Shown here in pieces: positions 1 to 6,144 of a stretch of DNA of 7,683 bases. Position 1 is the stretch's first letter. Each line of letters starts with the position of its first letter. The DNA is from Avibacterium volantium_A (GTDB taxonomy: Bacteria; Pseudomonadota; Gammaproteobacteria; Enterobacterales; Pasteurellaceae), in the NCBI RefSeq assembly GCF_049366555.1, contig NZ_JBMMGT010000044.1, positions 1 to 7,683 on the forward strand, in the 5' to 3' direction. The position numbers and the translations under genes were made by a program. The notes below the pieces were generated by a model, which saw nothing but the letters and a program-made list of their open reading frames with translations, ran no database searches and had not been told where the DNA came from.

Positions 1-29
1 AAAAAACCACCTCGTTAAGAGGTGGTTTT
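1..29 (-). terminator. Rho-independent terminator of the first porin gene
   Basis: An 11-bp perfect stem (3-13 pairing with 19-29) encloses a 5-nt loop (14-18). Read on the minus strand, the hairpin ends in a run of U (positions 6 to 1, cut by the window edge), which gives the direction. It lies about 27 nt beyond the porin stop codon. A smaller inverted repeat (33-38 with 44-49) sits between the stop codon and this hairpin. Confidence 0.9.
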
Positions 30-56
30 CATATCAATCTTAGATTGATTTAATAA

Positions 57-1244
57 TTAGAAGTAAACGCGTAAACCTACAGCATAACGGTTATCTTTAG
101 CACGTTCAGTTTTACCTGTAACTTTTACATCATCACCTTCGATAGAACCAGTGCCTTTAACACGTGAGTGAGCATATTCAACATAAGCTACTACATTTTT
201 GTTAAATGCGTAGTCTGTACCAACTAGGTACACATTTTCTGTTAACTTCTGATTTTTAGCTACTGCTAAACCACCTACAACAGTACGTAAGAAGTTTGCA
301 TCTTTTTTACCGAATTTCAAACCATCTTTATAGCCTTTGTATTCGTTACGTTCCCACGCAGCATATACAGAAGCGTTATCTAAGTATTGGTATTTCGCTG
401 CAACTTCTAAGAAACGTCCTCTTCCTTGTTTATCTTGAGTTTGGTGATCCTTATAGAAAGATTGACCATATTCAACACCAAAAGTTGCTGGACCATAAGC
501 AAATTGTGAAGCTACACGCCAAGATTGCACTTTACGACCTGTTCCTGTGGTTTTTTTAGCTTGAACTGCAGGATTTGCATCTTTATTTGCTGCTTGACCA
601 TTGTCATATACTTCTACAGTATAACCAGCATTTAAATTCACCCCAACGTCAGCGAATTGACCTGCATAAAATGCAGACGTACCATAAGCATATTTAAGGT
701 CTGAAGCTTCATTCTGTTTCTTAGCTTGACCAAAAGTATAATCAGCACCGAAACCTAAAGTTTGGCCTTCTGCTAATTGGAAATCTGCTGAGCGGAAAGA
801 AACAACTTTATCACCACTAGTGAATAGGTTATTGTTACCACCGAATAAGTAAGAGTGATCGTTCATTTCTACTGCATCACCAGTCGTATCTTGTTTACCG
901 AATGATACACGACCTAAATCATCTTTTTGAAGTGCTAACCATAATTTGTTAGTTTTGATGTTATTGAATGAAGAACCAGTATCCCATTTATCGCCACCAT
1001 CGTTGAAGCGTAAGCGAGAGTAACCAATTACTTTAACGCCTTCACCTAAATCGTGTTGCGCTTTGAATTCTAAACGTGAACCAACGTTACGAAGATCCGC
1101 ACGCTCATCATCATTAAACTTGCCTAAAGCTACATCAAAACGACCGCCAACATCAACTTGTGTACCATCGTTGTTATAAACTGTTGCTGCGCTTGCTGAA
1201 GTTGCTACAGCTGCAACTGCTAATGCTAATAATGTCTTTTTCAT
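57..1244 (-). CDS. OmpP2-like outer-membrane porin (intact)
   Basis: This is a general diffusion porin predicted to form a trimeric 16-strand beta-barrel for passive entry of small hydrophilic solutes. The 395-residue product starts with a Sec signal peptide (residues 1-19, MKKTLLALAVAAVATSASA). Predicted cleavage gives a mature start ATVYNNDGT that resembles the AVVYNNEGT start of Haemophilus influenzae P2. A typical first strand follows (VDVGGRFDVAL), then alternating amphipathic strands, and the protein ends in RVYF, the terminal aromatic signature read by the BAM complex. I chose the ATG at 1244 because it begins the signal peptide exactly and has an AAAGGAA ribosome site about 8 nt upstream; an in-frame TTG two codons earlier is unlikely. 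The length fits the family, which varies mostly in its surface loops. It is a paralogue of the adjacent broken porin. I give no symbol because several P2-like paralogues exist and orthology to ompP2 cannot be settled here. Confidence 0.93.
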   Translation of the reverse strand: MKKTLLALAVAAVATSASAATVYNNDGTQVDVGGRFDVALGKFNDDERADLRNVGSRLEFKAQHDLGEGVKVIGYSRLRFNDGGDKWDTGSSFNNIKTNKLWLALQKDDLGRVSFGKQDTTGDAVEMNDHSYLFGGNNNLFTSGDKVVSFRSADFQLAEGQTLGFGADYTFGQAKKQNEASDLKYAYGTSAFYAGQFADVGVNLNAGYTVEVYDNGQAANKDANPAVQAKKTTGTGRKVQSWRVASQFAYGPATFGVEYGQSFYKDHQTQDKQGRGRFLEVAAKYQYLDNASVYAAWERNEYKGYKDGLKFGKKDANFLRTVVGGLAVAKNQKLTENVYLVGTDYAFNKNVVAYVEYAHSRVKGTGSIEGDDVKVTGKTERAKDNRYAVGLRVYF

Positions 1245-1346
1245 AATCAAATTCCTTTCAGAATTAAGTTGTTATAACAATTTAAAGTTAAGCTAAAACT
1301 TTTCTTAAAAGAAAATGTCAAAGCTGACTTCACTTGAAGCAGGGCT

Positions 1347-1375
1347 ATATTGGCAAAGAAATATTCAAGTGTCAA
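1347..1375 (-). promoter_or_regulatory. Candidate promoter of the first porin
   Basis: On the minus strand a perfect -35 TTGACA (1375-1370) is followed after 17 bp by a weak -10 CAATAT (1352-1347). Transcription would start near 1340 and leave a 5' leader of about 95 nt. The poor -10 suits an activator-dependent promoter, and a CRP site lies upstream at a fitting distance. A second TTGACA and a TATAAC element lie closer to the gene, so the exact start is uncertain. Confidence 0.5.
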
Positions 1376-1404
1376 CGTAAAATCTGAAAAAGTTCACTGC
1401 ATTC

Positions 1405-1420
1405 AGTGATCGGGATCACA
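1405..1420 (-). promoter_or_regulatory. CRP-cAMP binding site upstream of the first porin
   Basis: The minus strand reads TGTGATCCCGATCACT, which matches 9 of 10 defined positions of TGTGA-N6-TCACA and is palindromic inward (GTGATC/GATCAC). Its centre (1412.5) is about 72 bp upstream of the inferred start near 1340, a spacing typical of class I CRP activation. It is of the canonical TGTGA type, not the TGCGA type used by Sxy-dependent competence promoters. Confidence 0.7.
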
Positions 1421-1460
1421 AAAATTGATAAAAATTTGATATGAAATGAAATATTTTACA

Positions 1461-1490
1461 AAAAACCCGCCAACTATCTTGCGGGTTTTT
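1461..1490 (-). terminator. Rho-independent terminator of the second porin gene
   Basis: Perfect 10-bp arms (1461-1470 and 1481-1490, core ACCCGC/GCGGGT) enclose a 10-nt loop, with a U-rich tail on the minus strand. It lies 31 nt past the stop codon of the second porin. Because the arms are A-rich then T-rich, it could also work on the plus strand, but no plus-strand gene ends here. Confidence 0.85.
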
Positions 1491-1521
1491 ATCTAAATTT
1501 AAATTTTAGCTCATTTTAACA

Positions 1522-2612
1522 TTAGAATAGGAAGCGTGCCCCCAATGCAACACGGTGATTTGCTTTTCCATTTTTGTTAAGCACTTTACCACCTTGTTTA
1601 ACTTTACCTTTACCACCTTCAAGATACACAACAAAGTTTTTATTAAAGCGATGATCTACACCAAGCATCCAGCCGTGCATTTTCAATGCGTCGGCTGTTG
1701 GATCAGCTTTTTTACCAGTTGCGAAATAATATTCCCCATAAACTGCATTTTGCGGAGTTGCCATTACTTTTAAGCCAACTAAGAAACGGTTGTTTTTATG
1801 TAATGTTGCTTTATAACCCGCCACTTTTTGGAAGCCAATATTACCGCTTTCTACCCCCGTTTTAGACACTTTACCAAATGCCCAGTCAAAACCTAATGTG
1901 ATGAGTTTGTCGTAAGTGATATCAAAGCCTACACCACCACGTTTAAGTTTAAATTCTTTTGCTTCTGTACTATCTTCTGATTGCGTTACTGATGAATAAC
2001 CTGAGCCAAAACGTACAGCGACATCACCAAAAGTATTATCATAGAAGAAGCCTACACCGTAGCCTTGACCTTCGTCCCAGCCAGTTGTACCACTTGAGGT
2101 TTGATTTGCTTTATTCGCTTGTCCAAAATAATAATCTGCGGCAAAACGAAAACCTGCAAATTTATTTGACATAAATGTTGCTGCTTTTTTATGACCATCA
2201 AAGAAAATGTTACCGCCGCCATCATAAGTATAATTTGCTTTAGGAATATGATCGCCTAAGTTTAATTGGCGACCAAAGGTTAATGTACCCACATCTTTTT
2301 GGCTTACCCCAGCAAATAGACGATGTGTTCTGAGATTTCCACCAATAGCGCTGGCAGAACCGTTACCATGAGAAAAACGTAATTCTGCTCCACCAAACAC
2401 TTTAAATCCTGCACCAACATCTTGATATGCTCTTACGCGCACACGAGAGCCAATGTCGCGCAAATCATTTCGCTGCTCTGAATCATTACGCAATTCAAAG
2501 TGCATACGTCCATCTAAATCAATTTTGTGCCTTCTTTTTCATAGATTATGGTGGCATTTGCGGTGGCTGAAACCATTGCTGTTACAGCTAATGCGATAAG
2601 TGTCTTTTTCAT
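1522..2612 (-). pseudogene. Second OmpP2-like porin, frameshifted near its N-terminus
   Basis: This is a paralogue of the neighbouring porin. Translation from the ATG at 2612 gives a good signal peptide (MKKTLIALAVTAMVSATANA), then TIIYEKEGTK, then LI and a TAG stop at 2516-2514. The rest of the porin is open in another frame, starting KIDLDGRMHFEL and running without a stop to the C-terminal ARFLF at 1522. Aligned with the intact porin (VYNNDGTQVDVGGRFDVAL), the break falls at the A4 tract at 2523-2526; one added A restores EGTKIDLDGRM and a 363-residue protein. The ribosome site AAGGAAG (2619-2625) is well placed. An internal ATG at 2505 could start a 327-residue product, but it would lack the signal peptide and first strand, so it should not reach the outer membrane. 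The cause may be recent inactivation, a strain-specific or reversible slip, or a sequencing error. The absence of any other lesion argues for a recent event or an error. Confidence 0.85.
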
Positions 2613-2633
2613 AATGAACTTCCTTTGTTTAAG

Positions 2634-2660
2634 GCCTTATTATGCTCGACAGAATAAAGC
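2634..2660 (-). promoter_or_regulatory. Possible 5'-leader hairpin next to the second porin's ribosome site
   Basis: In the minus-strand leader, GCTTTATT (2660-2653) can pair with AATAAGGC (2641-2634) as an 8-bp stem with one G-U pair and an 11-nt loop. The stem ends about 8 nt upstream of the AAGGAAG ribosome site. The 10-bp palindrome TAAGGCCTTA (2630-2639) overlaps its 3' arm. It may affect translation or mRNA stability, but nothing here shows a regulator. Confidence 0.25.
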
Positions 2661-2713
2661 TTGAATTTCCATCAACCTGATATTAGTTAACCAAAATAAT
2701 TTCGGTTGGAAAT

Positions 2714-2742
2714 AATATAGGTAGGTTATTTTTTTCTGTCAA
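2714..2742 (-). promoter_or_regulatory. Sigma-70 promoter of the second porin
   Basis: On the minus strand a perfect -35 TTGACA (2742-2737) is followed by a 17-bp spacer and a -10 TATATT (2719-2714, 5 of 6). This is the strongest promoter match in the window. Transcription would start near 2707 and leave a leader of about 95 nt. An imperfect inverted repeat (2689-2707, AACC/GGTT ends) covers the start of the leader. I see no CRP-type site upstream, unlike the first porin. Confidence 0.75.
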
Positions 2743-3010
2743 AAATAGGAAACTTTTTCCAACTTTCATAAACACTAGTAAAAACAATATGTTAAAAAAG
2801 ATAGGAGCTCTCCCTAATGAAGTAAAAATGTGATCTAAAAATAGATTTCAACTTGAATGCTCCAGAAAGGAAAGATAGTCAAACTCTATAACCATATGAA
2901 AAATAATGTTTTTTTGATTACTTCAAATGAGAAATGAAAGAATAGCTCCATAAAATAAAATTATTTGAATATTTTCTTCAAATATGAGAGAAAGATCACA
3001 ATTTGAAAGA
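2743..3010. other. AT-rich intergenic spacer, no gene recognised
   Basis: This stretch between the second porin's promoter and the epmA terminator has no convincing coding sequence. The longest reading with a start codon inside it is a 13-codon run at 2896 without a good ribosome site. It holds small inverted repeats: TATTTGAA/TTCAAATA (2962-2969 and 2977-2984, 7-nt loop) and ATCTA/TAGAT (2833-2846). No porin remnant or transposon end was recognised. It may hold upstream control sites for the porin or an unrecognised small RNA. Confidence 0.5.
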
Positions 3011-3059
3011 AAAACCACCGCACTTCAGTTTTTATCTGAAACTAAAGTGCGGTGGTTTT
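3011..3059 (-). terminator. Terminator of epmA built from paired uptake signals
   Basis: Perfect 15-bp arms (3011-3025 and 3045-3059) continue, after one mismatch, into a 5-bp inner stem (3027-3031 with 3039-3043) and a 7-nt loop. On the minus strand the hairpin is followed by TTTTTCTTT, which fits intrinsic termination of epmA, whose stop codon is 19 nt away. Read on the plus strand the tail is shorter (TTTTCC), but the structure may also block transcription from that side. Confidence 0.88.
3017..3053. repeat. Inverted pair of Hin-type DNA uptake signal sequences
   Basis: The 9-mer AAGTGCGGT occurs on the plus strand at 3045-3053 and on the minus strand at 3025-3017. This is the core uptake signal of the Haemophilus influenzae / Aggregatibacter / Pasteurella multocida group; the other Pasteurellaceae subtype is ACAAGCGGT. 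Inverted pairs acting as terminators are common in these genomes. This pair is the main marker for the organism group in this window. Confidence 0.9.
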
Positions 3060-3078
3060 CCAAGCATTTTTTGAGTGT

Positions 3079-4050
3079 CTATGCGTTTTCTATATTAAAT
3101 GAAATAACCTCACTGATATTTTCAGCACCAAGTGCAATCATAATTAAACGATCCACGCCTAGGGCTACACCTGCACAATTTGGCACACCTGCTTGAAGTG
3201 CGGCAAGGAATCGTTCGTCAAGCTGACGTGTTGGCAAGCCAAGCTTTTCACGTTGGCGATTATCTTGCTCGAAGCGGTGACGTTGTTCATTTGCATCGGT
3301 GAGTTCATTAAAGCCGTTCGCTAGCTCAATGCCTTTATAATAGAACTCAAAACGCTCCGCCACGCGGTGATCTTCCGAGCTAATTTGTGCTAATGCCGCT
3401 TGGGTTGCTGGAAAATGATAAATAGCGACAGGGCGCTCTTGCCCGATTTTAGGTTCAACCACGGTGCTGAATAAAAATTGTAGCAAGGTATCTCTATCTT
3501 CATTTTCCGCTTGTTCCAGATGATGTTCTTTCGCTTTGGCAATTAACTCTTCGCGAGAAGCAGAAAGTGGATCAAGTCCGACATATTCTTGAAACGCAAA
3601 TTGATAGCTCATACTTTCTGCAGGTTCGCAATCCAGAATTTGTTGTAGTAAATCATCAACTTCGTTAATCAGACGGTACATATCAAAATGTGGGCGATAC
3701 CATTCCAACATTGTGAACTCGGGGTTATGTTTTCTGCCCGATTCTTCATTGCGGAACACTTTGCAAAGCTGAAAAATCGCCCCACTGCCAGCGGCAAGTA
3801 GGCGTTTCATTGGATATTCTGGGCTAGTAGAAAGCCATAGGGTTTTCGATTGATGTTTAAAAGGAGAAGTAAATTCTGTGCTAAAGGTAGCAAGATGCAC
3901 ATCTGTTACACCAAATTCACTCAAAATTGGAGTTTCTACTTCTAATAAACCGCGATCAGTAAAAAAGCGGCGAATTTCGGCCATAATTTTGGCACGGGCT
4001 AATAAATTTTGAATACTGGCCGTTGGTCGCCATTGTTCATTTTCTGTCAT
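3079..4050 (-). CDS. epmA: EpmA: elongation factor P (R)-beta-lysine ligase
   Basis: EpmA (GenX/PoxA/YjeA) is a lysyl-tRNA synthetase paralogue that attaches (R)-beta-lysine, made by EpmB, to a conserved lysine of elongation factor P, helping ribosomes through polyproline stretches. The 323-residue product (E. coli 325) is only the class II catalytic core, without the tRNA anticodon-binding domain. Visible features are motif 1 around EVETPILS (37-44), SPEYPMKRLL (76-85), motif 2 FRNEESGRKHNPEFTMLEWY (99-118), YYKGIELANGF (237-247) and motif 3 GVALGVDRL (294-302). The ATG at 4050 matches the family's N-terminus, although the ribosome site is weak. It is divergent from frdA, as in E. coli and H. 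influenzae, and is followed by a strong terminator, so it is probably a single-gene transcript. I found no confident promoter; TAAAAT at about 4091 is a possible -10. Confidence 0.96.
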   Translation of the reverse strand: MTENEQWRPTASIQNLLARAKIMAEIRRFFTDRGLLEVETPILSEFGVTDVHLATFSTEFTSPFKHQSKTLWLSTSPEYPMKRLLAAGSGAIFQLCKVFRNEESGRKHNPEFTMLEWYRPHFDMYRLINEVDDLLQQILDCEPAESMSYQFAFQEYVGLDPLSASREELIAKAKEHHLEQAENEDRDTLLQFLFSTVVEPKIGQERPVAIYHFPATQAALAQISSEDHRVAERFEFYYKGIELANGFNELTDANEQRHRFEQDNRQREKLGLPTRQLDERFLAALQAGVPNCAGVALGVDRLIMIALGAENISEVISFNIENA

Positions 4051-4076
4051 AATTTGTCTGAGCCATTTTGTGAAAA

Positions 4077-4085
4077 AAGTGCAGT
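4077..4085 (+). repeat. Degenerate uptake signal (one mismatch)
   Basis: AAGTGCAGT differs from the Hin uptake core AAGTGCGGT at one base. It is preceded by an A-run and followed by TATTTTA and, one turn later, an AT-rich stretch, like the extended AT-rich flanks of real uptake signals. It lies 27 bp upstream of the epmA start codon. It is probably a decayed or weak uptake signal and could still be partly active. Confidence 0.5.
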
Positions 4086-4187
4086 TATTTTACCTGAAAT
4101 ATTTCAACAAGATGAGTTATTTTTATGCAATGTCTTCATTCTAAAAGAGAAAAATTCTCATTAAGTGGGTGAATTCTATCTAACTTT

Positions 4188-4203
4188 TTTGAGTTAGATC
4201 ACA
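4188..4203 (+). promoter_or_regulatory. Combined CRP/FNR-like site upstream of frdA
   Basis: TTTGAGTTAGATCACA matches CRP (TGTGA-N6-TCACA) at 9 of 10 positions. The inner 14-mer TTGAGTTAGATCAC (4189-4202) matches FNR (TTGAT-N4-ATCAA) at 8 of 10. The two proteins are homologous and their sites interconvert by single bases. Anaerobic FNR activation of frd is well known in enteric bacteria and reported for Haemophilus, so FNR, CRP or both may act here. The centre (4195.5) is about 67 bp upstream of the start inferred from the best promoter match. The right half overlaps an 8-bp inverted repeat (4178-4185 with 4192-4199). Confidence 0.6.
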
Positions 4204-4226
4204 CTTTGAAACTTTGCTCCCGTTTT

Positions 4227-4256
4227 TTGATAAAAAAGTCTGATTTATTTTATAAA
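4227..4256 (+). promoter_or_regulatory. Candidate frdABCD promoter
   Basis: A -35 TTGATA (4227-4232, 5 of 6) and a -10 TATAAA (4251-4256, 5 of 6) are separated by 18 bp. Transcription would start near 4263, giving a leader of about 80 nt before the frdA GTG. A site closer to a class II position for the upstream CRP/FNR element would need a different, weaker -10 such as GATAAA at 4229, so the start is not settled. Confidence 0.5.
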
Positions 4257-4283
4257 AGCGTGGCAAAATAAACTCACCCTAAC

Positions 4284-4306
4284 AAATTTCAAACGATTTG
4301 AAATTT
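4284..4306 (+). promoter_or_regulatory. Perfect 10-bp inverted repeat in the frdA leader
   Basis: AAATTTCAAA (4284-4293) and TTTGAAATTT (4297-4306) are exact reverse complements around a 3-bp spacer CGA. It ends 28 bp before the GGAGGA ribosome site of frdA and lies downstream of the inferred transcription start. As RNA it would form an AU-rich 10-bp hairpin; as DNA it could be a dimer-binding operator. It has only TTTTCC after it, so it makes a poor terminator. Its role is unknown. Confidence 0.4.
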
Positions 4307-4344
4307 TCCTTAGACATTTCATCTACTTTATATTGGAGGAAATC

Positions 4345-6144
4345 GTGCAAACTGTTAATGTCGATATTGCAATTGTTGGCGCTGGTGGCGGTGGTTTACG
4401 AGCGGCAATTGCAGCAGCACAGGCAAATCCAAACCTTAAAATTGCCTTAGTTTCAAAAGTTTACCCTATGCGTAGCCATACTGTGGCTGCGGAAGGAGGC
4501 GCCGCTGCAGTAATCAAGGAAGAAGACTCTTATGATAAACATTTCCACGATACCGTAGCTGGGGGCGATTGGTTATGTGAACAAGACGTGGTGGAATACT
4601 TTGTAGAACATTCCCCTGTCGAGATGACGCAATTAGAACGCTGGGGCTGTCCTTGGAGCCGTAAACAAGACGGTGATGTGAATGTGCGCCGTTTCGGTGG
4701 TATGAAAATTGAACGTACTTGGTTCGCTGCCGATAAAACAGGTTTCCACTTGTTACATACCCTTTTCCAAACTTCAATGCAATTTCCTCAAATTCAACGT
4801 TTTGACGAGCATTTCGTGTTAGATATTCTTGTTGATGATGGCCACGCTCGTGGTATGGTGGCAATGAATATGATGGAAGGGACATTGGTGCAAATCAATG
4901 CCAATGCGGTGATTATCGCAACCGGTGGTGGTTGTCGTGCATTCCGCTTCAATACAAACGGCGGTATTGTAACAGGTGATGGTTTATCAATGGCGTATCG
5001 CCACGGTGTGCCATTGCGTGATATGGAATTCGTACAATATCACCCAACTGGTTTACCAAATACTGGGATTTTGATGACAGAGGGTTGTCGTGGTGAAGGT
5101 GGTATTTTGGTCAATAAAGACGGTTACCGCTATTTACAAGATTATGGTCTAGGCCCTGAAACGCCAATCGGTAAACCTGAAAATAAATATATGGAATTAG
5201 GCCCGCGTGATAAAGTGTCGCAAGCGTTCTGGCAAGAATGGCGTAAAGGCAACACCTTAAAAACCGCAAAAGGCGTGGACGTGGTTCACCTTGACTTACG
5301 TCATTTAGGTGAAAAATATTTGCACGAACGTTTACCATTTATTTGTGAACTTGCTAACGCTTATGAGGGTGTTGATCCTGCCAAAGCACCAATTCCTGTG
5401 CGCCCTGTTGTGCATTACACAATGGGTGGTATTGAAGTGGACTTCAACAGCGAAACTCGTATTAAAGGTTTATTTGCTGTGGGTGAATGTGCTTCATCAG
5501 GCTTGCACGGTGCGAACCGTTTAGGTTCTAACTCACTTGCTGAACTAGTGGTGTTAGGCCGTGTTGCCGGTGAATATGCAGCAAAACGTGCTACTGAAGC
5601 CGCACCTGCCAACCAAACAGCGGTAGATGCACAAGCGCGCGATGTGATCCAACGTTTAGAAGATTTATATAACCAAGAGGGTACTGAATCTTGGTCACAA
5701 ATCCGTGATGAAATGGGCGATTCAATGGAGGAAGGTTGTGGTATTTATCGTACACAAGAAAGTATGCAACAAACGGTTGATAAAATTGCTGAACTAAAAG
5801 AACGTTATAAACGCATTCGCATTGCTGATCGCTCAAGCGTGTTCAACACCAATGTGCTTTATACCGTAGAACTAGGTTACATTTTAGATGTAGCACAATC
5901 TATCGCGAATTCAGCCATTGAGCGTAAAGAATCTCGTGGTGCTCACCAACGTTTAGACTACACAGAACGTGATGATGTGAATTACTTAAAACACACTTTG
6001 GCTTTCTACAATGAAGATGGTATGCCACGCATTGAATACAGCCCAGTGAAAATCACAAAATCTCAACCTGCAAAACGTGTTTATGGTGCGGAAGCTGAAG
6101 CGCAAGAAGCGGCAGCGAAAGCTAAGGAGCAAACAAATGGCTAA
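4345..6144 (+). CDS. frdA: Fumarate reductase flavoprotein subunit FrdA
   Basis: FrdA is the cytoplasmic catalytic subunit of quinol:fumarate reductase; it reduces fumarate to succinate as the last step of anaerobic fumarate respiration. The 599-residue product (E. coli 602) has the dinucleotide-binding GAGGGG (12-17) and covalent-FAD His45 in RSHTVAAEGG. Active-site residues are His233 (YHPTG), Thr245-Glu246 (MTEGCRGEGG), Arg288 (GPRDK), His357 (HYTMGG) and Arg392 (GANRLGSNSL); all key residues seen in the E. coli enzyme are kept. The C-terminus is the usual Ala/Lys/Glu-rich tail after KRVYG. I chose GTG at 4345 because GGAGGA (4335-4340) sits 4 nt upstream and the protein then starts MQTVNVDIAIVGAGG, like E. 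coli FrdA, which also uses GTG; an in-frame TTG at 4333 overlaps the ribosome site. It is first in frdABCD and its end overlaps frdB by 8 nt (ATGGCTAA). Confidence 0.98.
   Translation: MQTVNVDIAIVGAGGGGLRAAIAAAQANPNLKIALVSKVYPMRSHTVAAEGGAAAVIKEEDSYDKHFHDTVAGGDWLCEQDVVEYFVEHSPVEMTQLERWGCPWSRKQDGDVNVRRFGGMKIERTWFAADKTGFHLLHTLFQTSMQFPQIQRFDEHFVLDILVDDGHARGMVAMNMMEGTLVQINANAVIIATGGGCRAFRFNTNGGIVTGDGLSMAYRHGVPLRDMEFVQYHPTGLPNTGILMTEGCRGEGGILVNKDGYRYLQDYGLGPETPIGKPENKYMELGPRDKVSQAFWQEWRKGNTLKTAKGVDVVHLDLRHLGEKYLHERLPFICELANAYEGVDPAKAPIPVRPVVHYTMGGIEVDFNSETRIKGLFAVGECASSGLHGANRLGSNSLAELVVLGRVAGEYAAKRATEAAPANQTAVDAQARDVIQRLEDLYNQEGTESWSQIRDEMGDSMEEGCGIYRTQESMQQTVDKIAELKERYKRIRIADRSSVFNTNVLYTVELGYILDVAQSIANSAIERKESRGAHQRLDYTERDDVNYLKHTLAFYNEDGMPRIEYSPVKITKSQPAKRVYGAEAEAQEAAAKAKEQTNG

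Noticed and set aside
1242..1250. TTG at 1250 as the start of the first porin
   Set aside because: It adds two residues ahead of a standard MKKTLLAL signal peptide, and the ribosome site spacing fits the ATG at 1244 better.
1425..1438. TTGAT-N4-ATTTG as an FNR site upstream of the first porin
   Set aside because: Only the left half matches; the right half fits 2 of 5 positions in AT-rich DNA, which is expected by chance.
1555..2174. Plus-strand open frames opposite the second porin
   Set aside because: Their composition is that of a reverse complement of porin coding sequence, and no ribosome sites or recognisable domains were seen.
2523..2526. A-tract as a classical phase-variation switch
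   Set aside because: Four or five A residues is too short for the high slippage rates of known Haemophilus contingency loci, so a simple deletion or sequencing error is more likely.
2661..2675. FNR-like TTGA...TCAA in the second porin leader
   Set aside because: The half-sites are 7 bp apart instead of 6, and the element lies downstream of the inferred transcription start.
2984..3196. Plus-strand 70-codon frame running through the epmA terminator
   Set aside because: It spans the terminator hairpin and then reads antisense to the end of epmA, so it is a chance frame.
3196..3204. AAGTGCGGC inside epmA as an uptake signal
   Set aside because: One mismatch at the last core base and GC-containing flanks without the AT-rich pattern; it is explained by coding sequence.
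4514..5836. Several minus-strand open frames of 65-123 codons opposite frdA
   Set aside because: They are antisense shadows of a clearly conserved gene, lack family resemblance and have no promoter or ribosome site support.
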